Of a stretch of DNA of 64,000 nt, positions 36,584-47,870 are shown piece by piece (within the stretch, counting starts at the first letter, position 1; every line of letters starts with the position of its first letter). The DNA lies in assembly GCF_029846175.1 (NCBI RefSeq), contig NZ_JARWAC010000008.1, positions 25,516-89,515 on the forward strand, read 5' to 3'. This stretch comes from Sphaerisporangium sp. TRM90804. GTDB lineage: Bacteria; Actinomycetota; Actinomycetes; Streptosporangiales; Streptosporangiaceae. Below the pieces are notes generated by a model. It saw only the letters and a program-made list of their open reading frames with translations, made no database searches and was not told where the DNA came from. The position numbers and the translations under genes were made by a program.

Positions 36584-37981
36584 GTGGTGCGTCGCGAGCG
36601 AACGGTCGCCTTGGCGACGCTCGCCCTGCTCCAGGTGTTCGTCGGCGCCTCGGGCGCCTACGTCCTGCGCGAGGGCGGGCGCGACACCCGGGCCGTGGAG
36701 CGGACGGTCGCCACGCCGCCGCCTTCACCCGCGCCCGTCCCCATCGTGACCTCGGGGCCGGTGCTGGCCTCGGCCGCCGACGGATCTCTCCCGGGCAAGG
36801 GTACTTTGGCCGCCCGCCTGTCCGGTGCGCTGAAAGACCGGGCGCTCGGGCGCAACGTCGCCGCGGTGGTGGTCGACGTCGCCGGCCGCGACACCCTGTA
36901 CAGCAGCAGGTCGGGCGCCGGCCTCACGCCCGCCTCCACCACCAAGATCGTGACGGCGGTCGCCGCGCTCTCCGCGCTCGGTCCCGACGCCCGGGTGGCC
37001 ACGCGCGTCGTGCGGCCCAAGAAGGGCTCCGTCACGCTGGTCGGCGGCGGCGACCCCACCCTCGCCGGGCCCGCGGCCGGCACCCCCGGCTACCCGCGGC
37101 CCGCGACGCTGGCCACGCTGGCGGCCCGCACCGCCAAGGCCCTCAAGGCCGCGGGCACCACCTCGGTCAGGCTGGCCTACGACGACTCGCTGTTCACCGG
37201 GCCGCGCACCGCGCCGGGCTGGAAGCCGGGGTACGTGCCCGAGGGCAGCGTCGCGCCGGTGTCGGCGTTGATGATCGACGAGGGGCGGGAGAACCCGCGC
37301 GGGGACGCCCGGTACGCCGACCCGCCGCGCTCGGCGGCCGAGGCCTTCGCCTCCCTGCTCGGCCGGTACAAGATCAAGGTCGACGGGCCGGTCAGGCGGG
37401 CGAAGGCGGCCCCCTCCGCGGCCGAGGTGGCCAGGGTCGAGTCGCCGCCGGTGTACGAGCTGGTCGAGCACATGCTGACCGCGAGCGACAACGACCTCGC
37501 CGAGGCGCTCGTCCACCTGGTGGCGATCAAGGAGGGCCGGGAAGGCAGCTTCGCGGGCGCCGCGGGCGCCGTCCGCGACCTCATGAAGCGGCTCGGCGTG
37601 GCCGGCGTCAGCGTCCACGACGGGAGCGGACTGTCCACCCGCAACCGGATCACCCCCGCCGCGCTGGTGCGCCTGGTCGCCCTGTCGGCCTCGCCCGCGC
37701 ACCCGCGCCTGCGCGCCGTCATCAGCGGTCTGCCCGTGGCCGGGTTCACCGGCACGCTCGGCAAGAGGTACGCCAAGGACGACACCCGGCCGGGCGCGGG
37801 CATGGTGCGCGCCAAAACGGGCACGTTGAACGGGGTGAACACGCTGGCGGGGCTGGCCAGGACCACTGACGGCCGGCTGGTGGCGTTCGCGTTCATGGCC
37901 GACGACGTCGCCGATCCGGACGGCGCCGAGGCGGCGCTCGACCGGCTCGCGGCCATTGTCTCCCGGTGCGGTTGCTCATAA
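36584..37981 (+). CDS. dacB: D-alanyl-D-alanine carboxypeptidase/endopeptidase (peptidase S13, PBP4-like)
   Basis: The protein is 465 aa; the GTG at 36584 (or the adjacent GTG at 36587) follows GGTGAG. The N-terminal helix [20 protein letters not shown] is a signal or anchor. Active-site motifs are STTK in [11 protein letters not shown] (Ser118, Lys121), SDN in [12 protein letters not shown] (about 300), and KTG in [11 protein letters not shown] (about 411). Inserted domains between motifs 1 and 2 are as in S13 enzymes. It works on peptidoglycan outside the membrane. The gene heads the conserved dacB / DUF2342 / tilS / hpt / ftsH order of actinobacteria. Confidence 0.95.
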   Translation: MVRRERTVALATLALLQVFVGASGAYVLREGGRDTRAVERTVATPPPSPAPVPIVTSGPVLASAADGSLPGKGTLAARLSGALKDRALGRNVAAVVVDVAGRDTLYSSRSGAGLTPASTTKIVTAVAALSALGPDARVATRVVRPKKGSVTLVGGGDPTLAGPAAGTPGYPRPATLATLAARTAKALKAAGTTSVRLAYDDSLFTGPRTAPGWKPGYVPEGSVAPVSALMIDEGRENPRGDARYADPPRSAAEAFASLLGRYKIKVDGPVRRAKAAPSAAEVARVESPPVYELVEHMLTASDNDLAEALVHLVAIKEGREGSFAGAAGAVRDLMKRLGVAGVSVHDGSGLSTRNRITPAALVRLVALSASPAHPRLRAVISGLPVAGFTGTLGKRYAKDDTRPGAGMVRAKTGTLNGVNTLAGLARTTDGRLVAFAFMADDVADPDGAEAALDRLAAIVSRCGCS

Positions 37982-38009
37982 CTTCGCCGCACGACGTACG
38001 GTGGTGAAC

Positions 38010-39101
38010 ATGCAGGTGATCGACTGGGACCTGGCCGTTGCGACCGGTGTCCGTCTCGTCCGACCCGGCCCTCAGGTGAGCCGAGAGGAGGCCAAGCACG
38101 CCGTCACCGAGCTCAGGCGGCTTTCGCGCGAGGCCGAGGAACACGTGCAGGAGTTCGCCCGCATCAACGGCGCCGCCGAGCCCGTGGAGGCGACCGTCGT
38201 CGACCGCCCCGGGTGGATCCGCGCCAACGTCGACGGGTTCCGGGTGGTCCTCGAACCGCTGACCGCCCGCATGAACGAACGGCGCGACCAGATGCCCGCG
38301 ATCGTGGGCGCCGTGGGCTCCCGCGTCACCGGCTTCGAGGTCGGGGCCGTGCTGGCCTTCCTGGCCACCCGTGTGCTCGGCCAGTACGAGCTGTTCCTTC
38401 CGCCCGACCCCGAGGGGCGGGCGCCCACCGGGCGGCTCACGCTGGTCGCCCCCAACATCGTGCACACCGAGCGCGAGCTCGGCGTCGACCCCCGCGACTT
38501 CCGGCTCTGGGTGTGCCTGCACGAGGAGACCCACCGGGTCCAGTTCACCGGCGTGCCGTGGCTGCGCGAGTACGTGCACGGGCAGATGACCCAGTTCCTG
38601 CTGGCGTCCGACATCGACCTCGGCACCATGCTCGACCGCTTGCGCGCCGCCTCCGACGCCGTGGCCGACGCGATCAAGGGCGGCGAGGGAAACCTCATCG
38701 ACGCGATCCAGACGCCCGAGCAGAAGGAGATCCTCGCCCGGCTGACCGCGGTGATGACGCTGGTCGAGGGGCACGGCGACTACGTCATGGACGCCGTCGG
38801 GCCCTCGGTCGTCCCGTCGGTGGCCGACATCCGCTCCAAGTTCCAGCACCGCAGGGAGGGCGGCTCCCGCTTCGACCGCACCATCCGGCGGCTGCTCGGC
38901 GTCGACCTGAAGCTCAAGCAGTACGCCGAGGGCGCCGCGTTCGTGCGCAAGGTCGTCGCCGAGGTCGGCATCGACGGCTTCAACCGGGTCTGGGGCTCGC
39001 CCGAGACCCTGCCCGACCACACCGAGATCGCCGATCCCGGCAAGTGGATCGAGCGCGTCGGCCGGGTGCGGGAGCTGCCGGCGGCCAACGGCCAGGTCTG
39101 A
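38010..39101 (+). CDS. DUF2342 zinc-dependent metalloprotease-like protein
   Basis: The protein is 363 aa. The ATG at 38010 follows GGTGG by about six bases. The family was first annotated as F420-biosynthesis-associated but is now placed with zinc metalloproteases. The zinc motif is HEETH in LWVCLHEETHRVQF, and the second-shell Glu lies in VEGHGDYVMDAVG. RANVDGFRVVLEPLTARMNE and GQYELFLPPDPEGRAPTGRL are typical. No signal peptide is visible; the substrate is unknown. It lies 28 bp after dacB and before a strong hairpin. Confidence 0.92.
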   Translation: MQVIDWDLAVATGVRLVRPGPQVSREEAKHAVTELRRLSREAEEHVQEFARINGAAEPVEATVVDRPGWIRANVDGFRVVLEPLTARMNERRDQMPAIVGAVGSRVTGFEVGAVLAFLATRVLGQYELFLPPDPEGRAPTGRLTLVAPNIVHTERELGVDPRDFRLWVCLHEETHRVQFTGVPWLREYVHGQMTQFLLASDIDLGTMLDRLRAASDAVADAIKGGEGNLIDAIQTPEQKEILARLTAVMTLVEGHGDYVMDAVGPSVVPSVADIRSKFQHRREGGSRFDRTIRRLLGVDLKLKQYAEGAAFVRKVVAEVGIDGFNRVWGSPETLPDHTEIADPGKWIERVGRVRELPAANGQV

Positions 39102-39108
39102 CCTCCGC

Positions 39109-39143
39109 GGACACGACCGGCCGGGCCCCGGCCGGTCGTGTCC
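39109..39143. terminator. Strong hairpin between the DUF2342 gene and tilS
   Basis: A 14-bp perfect stem has arms GGACACGACCGGCC (39109-39122) and GGCCGGTCGTGTCC (39130-39143), and the loop is itself GC-complementary. It starts 8 bases after the DUF2342 stop and probably separates it from the tilS operon. Confidence 0.65.
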
Positions 39144-39176
39144 CCCGCGGGCGCGGGCGCGCACCACACTGGGAGC

Positions 39177-40154
39177 ATGGGCCCGCATCCCGCCGTCGCC
39201 GAGATCCGCCGCGCCGTACGACAGTCGCTCGGCGACGCCTCGCCCGGCGACCTCGTCCTGGTGGCCTGCAGTGGAGGCGGCGACTCCCTGGCCCTGGCGG
39301 CCTGCCTGGGGTTCGTCGCGCCCCGCATGGGGCTGCGCGCCGGGCTGGTGAGCGTCGACCACGGCCTCCAGGAGGGCTCGGCCGAGCGCGCACGGGAGGT
39401 CGTGCGGCTGGCGCCCGAGCTGGGGCTGGAGCTCGCCGAGGCGGTCACGGTCACCGTGGGCGCCGGCGGCGGGCCTGAGGCCGCCGCCCGCACGGCCAGG
39501 TACGCGGCGCTGTCGGCGTCCGCCGAGCGGCTCGGGGCCTCGGCGGTGCTGCTCGGCCACACCCGCGACGACCAGGCCGAGACCGTGCTGCTGCGGCTCG
39601 CGCGGGGCAGCGGCACCCGCTCGCTCGCCGGCATGCCCGCGGTCGCCGGCCTCTACCGCCGCCCGCTGCTGGGCCTGTCGCGGGAGACCACCCGCGCCGC
39701 CTGCGCGGCGCTCGGCCTCGCGCCCTGGGACGACCCGCACAACCTCGACCCCGCCTACACCCGGGTCCGCGTCCGCCACGACGTCCTGCCGGTCCTGGTG
39801 CGGGCCCTGGGGCCCGGGGTGACCGAGGCGCTGGCCCGCACGGCCAGCCTGTGCAGGGACGACGCCGACGCGCTGGACGAGTGGGCCGACGAGGTGTACG
39901 CCCAGGGGCGCGGCGTCGGCCAGGGGCTGACCGTCGCCGCGCTGAAGGACCTGCCCGCCGCGGTGCGGCGCCGGGTGATCCGGCGCGCCGCCCTGGAGGC
40001 GGGCGCGACGGCGTCCGCGCTGGGGGCGGTGCACATCGAGCAGGTCGACCGGCTGGTCACCGGCTGGCGGGGGCAGCGGCTCGTGGAGCTACCCGGGGGG
40101 GTGGGTGTCGTGAGGCGGTATGGCACCCTGATATTCGCCAACACCCTCTCGTGA
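39177..40154 (+). CDS. tilS: tRNA(Ile)-lysidine synthase
   Basis: The protein is 325 aa; the ATG at 39177 begins [20 protein letters not shown]. The N-type ATP pyrophosphatase P-loop is [15 protein letters not shown]. Further signatures are [34 protein letters not shown] and [20 protein letters not shown]. It uses ATP and lysine to make lysidine at C34 of tRNA-Ile(CAU), so that it reads AUA. Its TGA overlaps the ATG of hpt by one base, so the two are translationally coupled. Confidence 0.96.
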   Translation: MGPHPAVAEIRRAVRQSLGDASPGDLVLVACSGGGDSLALAACLGFVAPRMGLRAGLVSVDHGLQEGSAERAREVVRLAPELGLELAEAVTVTVGAGGGPEAAARTARYAALSASAERLGASAVLLGHTRDDQAETVLLRLARGSGTRSLAGMPAVAGLYRRPLLGLSRETTRAACAALGLAPWDDPHNLDPAYTRVRVRHDVLPVLVRALGPGVTEALARTASLCRDDADALDEWADEVYAQGRGVGQGLTVAALKDLPAAVRRRVIRRAALEAGATASALGAVHIEQVDRLVTGWRGQRLVELPGGVGVVRRYGTLIFANTLS

Positions 40155-40729
40155 TGAAGGAAAAACCCCTGGTGGACGCAGCCGACATGGGCAAGGACCT
40201 CGAAAGGGTCCTCATCTCCGAGGAAGAACTCCAAGCCAAGATCAAGGAGCTCGCGGGCCAGATCGACGCCGACTACGCGGGCACGAACCTCCTCATCGTC
40301 GGGGTTCTGAAGGGTGCGGTCATGATCATGGCCGACCTGGCGCGCGCGCTGCACACCGAGGTGCAGATGGACTGGATGGCCGTCTCCTCCTACGGGGCCG
40401 GCACCAAGTCGTCCGGCGTCGTCCGGACGCTGAAGGACCTCGACACCGACATCGCCGGGCGGCACGTCCTGGTGGTGGAGGACATCATCGACTCCGGGCT
40501 CACGCTCTCGTGGCTGATCCACAACCTTCGCTCACGCGACCCCGCGTCGGTGGAGATCTGCACGCTCCTGCGCAAGCCGGACGCGGTCAAGGTGCCGATC
40601 GACGTCAAGTACGTCGGGTTCGACATCCCCAACGAGTTCGTCATCGGATACGGCCTCGACTACGCCGAGCGCTACCGCAATCTCCCCTTCATCGGCACCC
40701 TGGCGCGCCACGTCTACGGCGGCGAGTAA
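40154..40729 (+). CDS. hpt: Hypoxanthine phosphoribosyltransferase
   Basis: The protein is 191 aa. The ATG at 40154 overlaps the tilS stop; a GTG 7 codons in (VDAADMGKDLERV) is an alternative start. The PRPP loop is VLVVEDIIDSGLTLSW, and GVLKGAVMIMADLARAL and SSYGAGTKSSGVV are the other active-site parts. It salvages hypoxanthine/guanine with PRPP. tilS-hpt-ftsH is a widely conserved order. Confidence 0.97.
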   Translation: MKEKPLVDAADMGKDLERVLISEEELQAKIKELAGQIDADYAGTNLLIVGVLKGAVMIMADLARALHTEVQMDWMAVSSYGAGTKSSGVVRTLKDLDTDIAGRHVLVVEDIIDSGLTLSWLIHNLRSRDPASVEICTLLRKPDAVKVPIDVKYVGFDIPNEFVIGYGLDYAERYRNLPFIGTLARHVYGGE

Positions 40730-40790
40730 GCCCTGAGCGAAGCGGGCACCGGCGAACTGGCCTGATACCGCGCCATTCGGTCTCAGCGTG

Positions 40791-40818
40791 GGGAACACAG
40801 GACCGGCTGGCGTACGTT
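40791..40818 (+). promoter_or_regulatory. ECF-type promoter candidate for ftsH
   Basis: GGGAAC (40791-40796) and CGTT (40815-40818) are separated by 18 bases. This resembles ECF sigma promoters, including the thiol-stress SigR type (GGAAT-N18-GTT). It lies about 190 bases before ftsH in a 279-bp gap, and would give ftsH and the fol genes a stress-induced promoter. Confidence 0.4.
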
Positions 40819-41008
40819 GGTAGGACAAAGCCGGTGTCCGCCGGGGCAGTGACCCTGCGCGGCGGCTCGGTGTACCTTCGGAGGTCTCGGCGGGGTTCCA
40901 CCACCCCCGGGAACTCAGGAGGAGCGGTTCGGGATGCCGCTGCCCCCGGGCTTGCCCGGGGTTAGGCCGTGTTGAGGAAGGGACGGGCCCGCAGGGGTTC
41001 CGCATCGG

Positions 41009-43063
<2,055 letters not shown>

Positions 43064-43067
43064 GGGA

Positions 43068-43652
43068 GTGAGTAAGCCGCTCAAGGTCGACTCGGCCCGG
43101 ATCGAGAAGGCCGTTCGCGAGATCCTGCTCGCGATCGGCGAGGATCCGGACCGGGACGGCCTGGTCGACACCCCCGCGAGGGTGGCCCGCGCCTACGCCG
43201 AGCAGTTCGCCGGGCTGGGGCAGGCCCCGCAGGACGTGCTGACCACGGTGTTCGACGCCGACCACGACGAGATGGTGCTCGTCACCGACATCGAGGTCTT
43301 CTCGACCTGCGAGCACCATCTGGTCCCCTTCCACGGCGTCGCCCACGTGGGGTACGTGCCGAACGAGAAGGGGCAGATCACCGGCCTGTCCAAGCTGGCC
43401 AGGCTGGTGGACGTCTACGCCAGGCGCCCCCAGGTACAAGAGCGCATGACCTCCCAGATCGCCGACGCCCTGATGGGCGTGCTGGCGCCGCGGGGGGTCA
43501 TCGTCGTGATCGAGGCCGAGCACCTCTGCATGACCATGCGGGGCGTTCGCAAGCCCGGCGCCAAGACGATCACCTCGGCGGTCCGCGGCAGCTTCCGCGA
43601 CAGCGACAGGACCCGCGCCGAGGCGATGGCCCTGATCAACAGCCGCCGCTGA
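43068..43652 (+). CDS. folE: GTP cyclohydrolase I
   Basis: The protein is 194 aa. The GTG at 43068 lies within GAGGGAGTGAG, four bases after ftsH. It catalyses the first step of folate synthesis, GTP to dihydroneopterin triphosphate. Zinc ligands are visible as Cys and His in [20 protein letters not shown] and Cys in [16 protein letters not shown]. The N-terminal helix [20 protein letters not shown] and the [20 protein letters not shown] segment are typical. It is probably co-transcribed with ftsH. Confidence 0.97.
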   Translation: MSKPLKVDSARIEKAVREILLAIGEDPDRDGLVDTPARVARAYAEQFAGLGQAPQDVLTTVFDADHDEMVLVTDIEVFSTCEHHLVPFHGVAHVGYVPNEKGQITGLSKLARLVDVYARRPQVQERMTSQIADALMGVLAPRGVIVVIEAEHLCMTMRGVRKPGAKTITSAVRGSFRDSDRTRAEAMALINSRR

Positions 43653-43758
43653 GGGCCGCCGCCCGCCCGCCGCCCGCCCGCCGCGCGGGTAGCGGCGCAT
43701 GGGCCGATTCGTTATTCACAAGCCGGACCCATGGCACAGATCGGCATCCGTCAGCACC

Positions 43759-43771
43759 TAGGCTGGACGCC
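43759..43771 (+). promoter_or_regulatory. Leaderless promoter -10 box of folP
   Basis: TAGGCT (43759-43764) is followed by seven bases and the ATG at 43772. The folE-folP gap upstream is 119 bp and starts with a (CCGCCCG)n-like GC run. This suggests a second promoter within the folate block. Confidence 0.4.
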
Positions 43772-44629
43772 ATGACCACATGGACGCCGCCGGGGCTGCC
43801 CCAGAAGGCACGCTGCCTGGTCATGGGCGTGGTCAACGTCACCCCCGACTCCTTCTCCGACGGCGGGCGGTGGTTCGATCCCGACGTCGCGGTGCGCCAC
43901 GGTCTCGACCTGGTCGAGCAGGGCGCCGACATCGTCGACGTGGGCGGGGAGTCCACCCGGCCGGGCGCCGCCCGGGTGTCCCTCGACGAGGAGCTGCGCC
44001 GGGTGGAGCCGGTGATCCGCGCCCTGGCCCAGGAGGGCGTCACGGTCAGCGTCGACACCATGCGGGCGGAGGTCGCCGAGGCGGCCGTCGCCGCCGGCGC
44101 GGCCCTGGTCAACGACGTGAGCGGCGGCCTGGCCGATCCCGCGATGCCGCGGGTGGTCGCCGCCGCCGGCGTGCCGTACGTCGTGATGCACTGGCGCGGC
44201 CACAGCCGCGACATGGAGGCCCGCGCCGTCTACGCCGACGTCGTCACCGAGGTCGCCGAGGAGCTGCGCAAGCGGGTCGACTCCGTGCTCGCCGAGGGCG
44301 TCTCGGAGCACCAGCTCGTCGTCGACCCCGGCCTGGGGTTCGCCAAGCGGGCCGAGCACAACTGGTCGCTGCTCGCGGGCATGGGCACGCTGCGCGAGCT
44401 GGGCTTTCCGATCATCGTCGGAGCCTCCCGGAAGCGGTTCCTCGGCCGTCTGCTGGCCGGCGCCGACGGCGCCCCCAGGCCGTTCGACGGGTGCGACGAC
44501 GCCACACTCGCGGTGACCGCGCTCGCCGCCCACGCCGGGGCCTGGTGCGTGCGGGTGCACCACGTCCGTCCCAACGCCGACGCCGTGCGCGTCGCGGCGG
44601 CCTGGCGAGAGGGGGAGGGAGTCCGATGA
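43772..44629 (+). CDS. folP: Dihydropteroate synthase
   Basis: The protein is 285 aa. Pterin-site motifs are MGVVNVTPDSFSDGG and DVGGESTRPGA; the later VDTMRAEVAEAAVAAGAALV, NDVSGGLADPAM, VVDPGLGFAKRAEHN and VGASRKRFLGRLL are all standard. It joins the pterin to p-aminobenzoate and is the sulfonamide target. The stop overlaps the next start by 4 bp (ATGA). Confidence 0.97.
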   Translation: MTTWTPPGLPQKARCLVMGVVNVTPDSFSDGGRWFDPDVAVRHGLDLVEQGADIVDVGGESTRPGAARVSLDEELRRVEPVIRALAQEGVTVSVDTMRAEVAEAAVAAGAALVNDVSGGLADPAMPRVVAAAGVPYVVMHWRGHSRDMEARAVYADVVTEVAEELRKRVDSVLAEGVSEHQLVVDPGLGFAKRAEHNWSLLAGMGTLRELGFPIIVGASRKRFLGRLLAGADGAPRPFDGCDDATLAVTALAAHAGAWCVRVHHVRPNADAVRVAAAWREGEGVR

Positions 44630-45063
44630 GCACGACCGCTGCCGAGATCGAGAAGCTCAACGAGGCCTTCTACACGGCGATCGAGGGCGGCGACCTCGAC
44701 CGCATGACCGACATCTGGGCCGAGGACCACGACGGCCGGGTGGCGATGTGCGTGCACCCCGGCTGGCCGATGCTCACCGGGCGCTCGGAGGTCCTGCGCT
44801 CCTGGGCGCTGATCATGGCGAACACCCCCTACATCCAGTTCGTGCTGACCGACGTCCGCACCGCCGTGGTGGGCCACGTCGCGGTGCTCACCTGCGCCGA
44901 GAACATCCTCACCGCCGCCGACACCGAGGACGCCACGTTCGCCGCCGGCCGGGTGGTCGCCACCAACATCTTCGTCCGCACCTCCGACGGGTGGCGGCTG
45001 TGGTCCCACCACGGCTCCCCCGTGCTGCAGGGCGACGACGACGACGAGGAAGCCGAGGAGTGA
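44626..45063 (+). CDS. NTF2-like (SnoaL/DUF4440-type) protein of the folate operon
   Basis: The protein is 145 aa. The ATG at 44626 has GGGAGGGAG upstream and overlaps folP by 4 bp. The layout is EIEKLNEAFYTAIEGGDLDR, MTDIWAEDHDGRVAMCVHPG, WPMLTGRSEVLRSWALIM and a C-terminal WRLWSHHGSPVL, then an acidic tail. It is an NTF2-fold protein, a known companion between folP and folB in actinobacteria. The enzymatic role is unproven; a pterin-related step is plausible from the context. Confidence 0.88.
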   Translation: MSTTAAEIEKLNEAFYTAIEGGDLDRMTDIWAEDHDGRVAMCVHPGWPMLTGRSEVLRSWALIMANTPYIQFVLTDVRTAVVGHVAVLTCAENILTAADTEDATFAAGRVVATNIFVRTSDGWRLWSHHGSPVLQGDDDDEEAEE

Positions 45064-45124
45064 CCGGTCCGCGCCGCGGCACGCTCCCGGGCACGTACGG
45101 CCACGCCCGGGAGGCACGAGCACG

Positions 45125-45490
45125 ATGAGCGGCGACAGCGTGAGCCTGCGGGGGCTGCGGGCGCGGGGGCGGCACGGCTGCCTGCCCGCCGAGCGTGAGC
45201 TCGGCCAGGAGTTCGTGGTGGACGCCACCCTCTACTTCGACACCGCCCCGGCGGCCGCCGGGGACGACCTGGGCAAGACCGTCGACTACGGCGCGCTGGC
45301 CGTCCGGCTGGCGGCCATCGTGGAGGGCGAGCCGGTCAACCTGATCGAGACGCTGGCCCACCGCCTGGCCGACGCCTGCCTGGCCGCCGAGCTGGTCGAG
45401 GAGGTCGAGGTGCGGGTGCACAAGCCGGCCGCGCCCGTCACGGTACCCTTCGGCGACGTCGTGGTCACCGTGAGGAGGAGGCGGAGATGA
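45125..45490 (+). CDS. folB: Dihydroneopterin aldolase
   Basis: The protein is 121 aa, starting at the ATG at 45125. LRGLRARGRHGCLPAERELG is the conserved N-terminal segment (the family usually has a GxHG-type turn). GKTVDYGALAVRLAAIVEGE and LIETLAHRLADACLA carry the pterin-binding Glu. HKPAAPVTVPFGDVVVTVRR ends the fold. It cleaves dihydroneopterin to 6-hydroxymethyl-dihydropterin. It overlaps folK by 4 bp. Confidence 0.95.
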   Translation: MSGDSVSLRGLRARGRHGCLPAERELGQEFVVDATLYFDTAPAAAGDDLGKTVDYGALAVRLAAIVEGEPVNLIETLAHRLADACLAAELVEEVEVRVHKPAAPVTVPFGDVVVTVRRRRR

Positions 45491-45993
45491 AGGTCGTTCT
45501 GGCCCTGGGCAGCAACGTCGGCCGCCGGTTCGACACCCTGCAGGGGGCCGTCGACGCGCTGTTCGACGCTCCGGGGCTCGAGTTCACGTCGGTGTCGCCG
45601 GTGTACGAGACCGAGCCGGTGGGCGGGCCGCCGAACCAGCGGCCCTACCTGAACGCGGTGGTGGTCGGCCGCACCATGACGCTCGGGCCGCACGCCATCC
45701 TGGAGCGCGCGCTCGGGGTGGAGGCGGCGTTCGGGCGGGTGCGCATCGAGGACTGGGGCCCGCGCACGCTCGACGTCGACGTCATCATGGTCGGCGACCT
45801 GCTGTCGGAGGACCCCGAGCTGACGCTGCCGCATCCCCTCGCGCACACGCGGGCGTTCGTCCTGGTCCCCTGGTCGCAGATCGACCCGGGGGCGGTGCTG
45901 CCGGGGCGGGGGTCGGTGGCGGGCCTGCTGGCCGACATCGACCAGCGAGGCGTCCGGCTGCGGGCCGACCTGGCCCTCCAGCCGCCCGGTTGA
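45487..45993 (+). CDS. folK: 2-amino-4-hydroxy-6-hydroxymethyldihydropteridine diphosphokinase
   Basis: The protein is 168 aa. The ATG at 45487 overlaps folB (ATGA), with GAGGAGGCGGAG upstream. HPPK motifs are LALGSNVGRRFDTLQGAVDA, VSPVYETEPVGGPPNQRPYL, and the magnesium Asp pair in WGPRTLDVDVIMVGD, with LPHPLAHTRAFVLVPWSQID closing. It uses ATP to pyrophosphorylate the pterin for folP. Confidence 0.96.
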   Translation: MKVVLALGSNVGRRFDTLQGAVDALFDAPGLEFTSVSPVYETEPVGGPPNQRPYLNAVVVGRTMTLGPHAILERALGVEAAFGRVRIEDWGPRTLDVDVIMVGDLLSEDPELTLPHPLAHTRAFVLVPWSQIDPGAVLPGRGSVAGLLADIDQRGVRLRADLALQPPG

Positions 45994-46069
45994 GGTGCCG
46001 TCCCCCGGCGGTGGTGGAGGGCCGATGCCCCGCGGCGCCGGGCCGGCCGCTGACAAGGAGGGTGTGCGC

Positions 46070-46525
46070 GTGAAGCCGAGCCGTCCCGGCGTGCTCGTCC
46101 TGCTGCTGGTCGCGTTCGCGGCCGGCACCTGGATCGTCCTGCAGGGGGTGTACTCCGACCTGCCCGCCGTCCCCTGGACGGCCATCCCCACGGTGGCGCT
46201 GCTGGCCCTGGGCGAGGCCTACAGCGGGTGGATGACCCGCGCGAGGATCCAGCGCAGGCCGGGCACCACTCCGGTGGAGCCGCTTGCGGTGGCCCGGCTC
46301 GCCGCCCTGGCCAAGGCGTCGGCGTACGTCGGAGCGATCTTCGCGGGGGTCTTCGCCGGGTTCGTCCTGCACGTCGTGCCGTTGATCGACCGGGAGGCCC
46401 CCCGCCGCGACTTCTTCCTCGCCGGCGGCTCGCTGGTCGCGTGTGTGGCGCTGGTCTGCGCGGCGCTCTACCTGGAGCACTCCTGCCGGGTGCCCAAGAA
46501 GCCCGAGGACGAGCCGCGCCCCTGA
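46070..46525 (+). CDS. DUF3180 membrane protein
   Basis: The protein is 151 aa. The GTG at 46070 is chosen because AAGGAGG lies seven bases upstream; earlier in-frame starts have none. There are four membrane helices (PGVLVLLLVAFAAGTWIVLQ; AIPTVALLALGEAYSGWM; AYVGAIFAGVFAGFVLHVV; GGSLVACVALVCAALYLEHS), and the second ends in a charged MTRARIQRRPGTTPVEPL loop, as in DUF3180 proteins that follow folK in actinobacteria. Function unknown. It is the last gene of the fol block; a terminator follows. Confidence 0.9.
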   Translation: MKPSRPGVLVLLLVAFAAGTWIVLQGVYSDLPAVPWTAIPTVALLALGEAYSGWMTRARIQRRPGTTPVEPLAVARLAALAKASAYVGAIFAGVFAGFVLHVVPLIDREAPRRDFFLAGGSLVACVALVCAALYLEHSCRVPKKPEDEPRP

Positions 46526-46556
46526 CATCGGGTCGCCCCGCGCCGGGCGACGCGAA

Positions 46557-46582
46557 CGGGGCCCGGCGTGTGCCGGGCCCCG
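46557..46582. terminator. Terminator of the fol operon
   Basis: An 11-bp stem has arms CGGGGCCCGGC (46557-46567) and GCCGGGCCCCG (46572-46582) with loop GTGT, 32 bases after the DUF3180 stop. It lies between convergent genes. Confidence 0.7.
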
Positions 46583-46680
46583 TCACAGGAGCCACCCTGA
46601 ATCTCGCACCCTGTCCCTTTTACGCAACAGGGGTACTGCGCGTCACGGCAGGCGTTAAACGTCCCGGCGGAAACTTCCGC

Positions 46681-47853
46681 TCACTTGTCGATGTCGCCGA
46701 CCACGAAGAACATCGACCCCAGGATGGCCACCATGTCGGCGATCAGGTTGCCCGGCAGCGTCTCCCGCAGCACCTGGACGTTGTTGAAGGACGCGCTGCG
46801 CAGCTTCAGCCGCCACGGCGTCTTCTCCCCCCGGGACACCAGGTAGTAGCCGTTGAGGCCGAGCGGGCTCTCGGTCCAGGCGTAGGTGTGGCCCTCGGGG
46901 ACCTTCAGCACCTTGGGCAGCCGCTGGTTGATCGGGCCCGGCGGCAGCTCGCGCAGGCGCTCCACGCAGGCGTCGGCGAGGTCGAGCGACACCTTGACCT
47001 GGTCGAGCAGCACCTCGAACCGGGCGTGGCAGTCGCCCGCCGAACGGGTGACGACCTTGACCGGCAGCTCGCCGTAGGCGAGGTACGGCTCGTCGCGGCG
47101 CAGGTCGAAGTCGACGCCGGAGGCGCGCGCGATCGGCCCGCTGACGCCGTACTGCATGATCGTCTCGCGGTCGAGCACGCCGACGCCGCGGGTGCGGGCG
47201 ACGAAGATCTCGTTGTGGTGGATCAGCTTCTCGATGTCGGGCAGCCGTCTGCGGACGTCGCCGACGGCCCGGGCGGTGCGGTCGAGCCAGCCCTGCGGCA
47301 GGTCGTCCTTGAGGCCGCCGACCCGGTTGAACATGTAGTGCATGCGGCCGCCGGAGATCTCCTCCATGACGGCCTGGAGGGTCTCGCGCTCGCGGAAGGC
47401 GTAGAAGAGCGGCGTGATCGCGCCGAGCTCCAGCGGGTAGGAGCCGAGGAACATGAGGTGGTTGAGCACGCGGTTCAGCTCGGCGAGCAGCGTGCGCGCC
47501 CACACGGCGCGCACGGGGACCTCCATGCCGAGCATGCGCTCGACGGCCAGCACGACGCCCAGCTCGTTGGCGAACGCCGACAGCCAGTCGTGCCGGTTGG
47601 CCAGCACGATGATCTGCCGGTAGTCGCGCACTTCGAACAGCTTCTCGGCGCCGCGATGCATGTAGCCGATGATCGGCTCGGCCGCGACGATGCGCTCGCC
47701 GTCGATGGTGAGCCGCAGGCGCAGCACGCCGTGCGTCGAGGGGTGCTGGGGCCCGATGTTGAGGATCATGTCCTCGGTGGCCAGCTCCTTGGCCCCGGCC
47801 CCGATGCCGACGACGCGTACGGTGCGCGCGGCCCCTGCGGGCGGTTCGCTCAT
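46681..47853 (-). CDS. nuoD: NADH-quinone oxidoreductase subunit D (orphan NuoD)
   Basis: The protein is 390 aa, starting at the ATG at 47851-47853. It is the 49-kDa subunit of complex I that lines the quinone site: [20 protein letters not shown] (His37 and His41 region), [60 protein letters not shown] and [12 protein letters not shown] at the C-terminus. No other nuo gene lies nearby, so it is a stand-alone copy beside the usual nuo operon. A MidA-type methyltransferase, whose eukaryotic homologue modifies this very subunit, lies 2.8 kb upstream on the same strand. Confidence 0.93.
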   Translation of the reverse strand: MSEPPAGAARTVRVVGIGAGAKELATEDMILNIGPQHPSTHGVLRLRLTIDGERIVAAEPIIGYMHRGAEKLFEVRDYRQIIVLANRHDWLSAFANELGVVLAVERMLGMEVPVRAVWARTLLAELNRVLNHLMFLGSYPLELGAITPLFYAFRERETLQAVMEEISGGRMHYMFNRVGGLKDDLPQGWLDRTARAVGDVRRRLPDIEKLIHHNEIFVARTRGVGVLDRETIMQYGVSGPIARASGVDFDLRRDEPYLAYGELPVKVVTRSAGDCHARFEVLLDQVKVSLDLADACVERLRELPPGPINQRLPKVLKVPEGHTYAWTESPLGLNGYYLVSRGEKTPWRLKLRSASFNNVQVLRETLPGNLIADMVAILGSMFFVVGDIDK

Positions 47854-47870
47854 ACCCTCATGCTGTCACG

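Noticed and set aside
43653..43700. CCGCCCG-type repeat after folE
   Set aside because: It is a short GC run without inverted symmetry; nothing beyond base composition.
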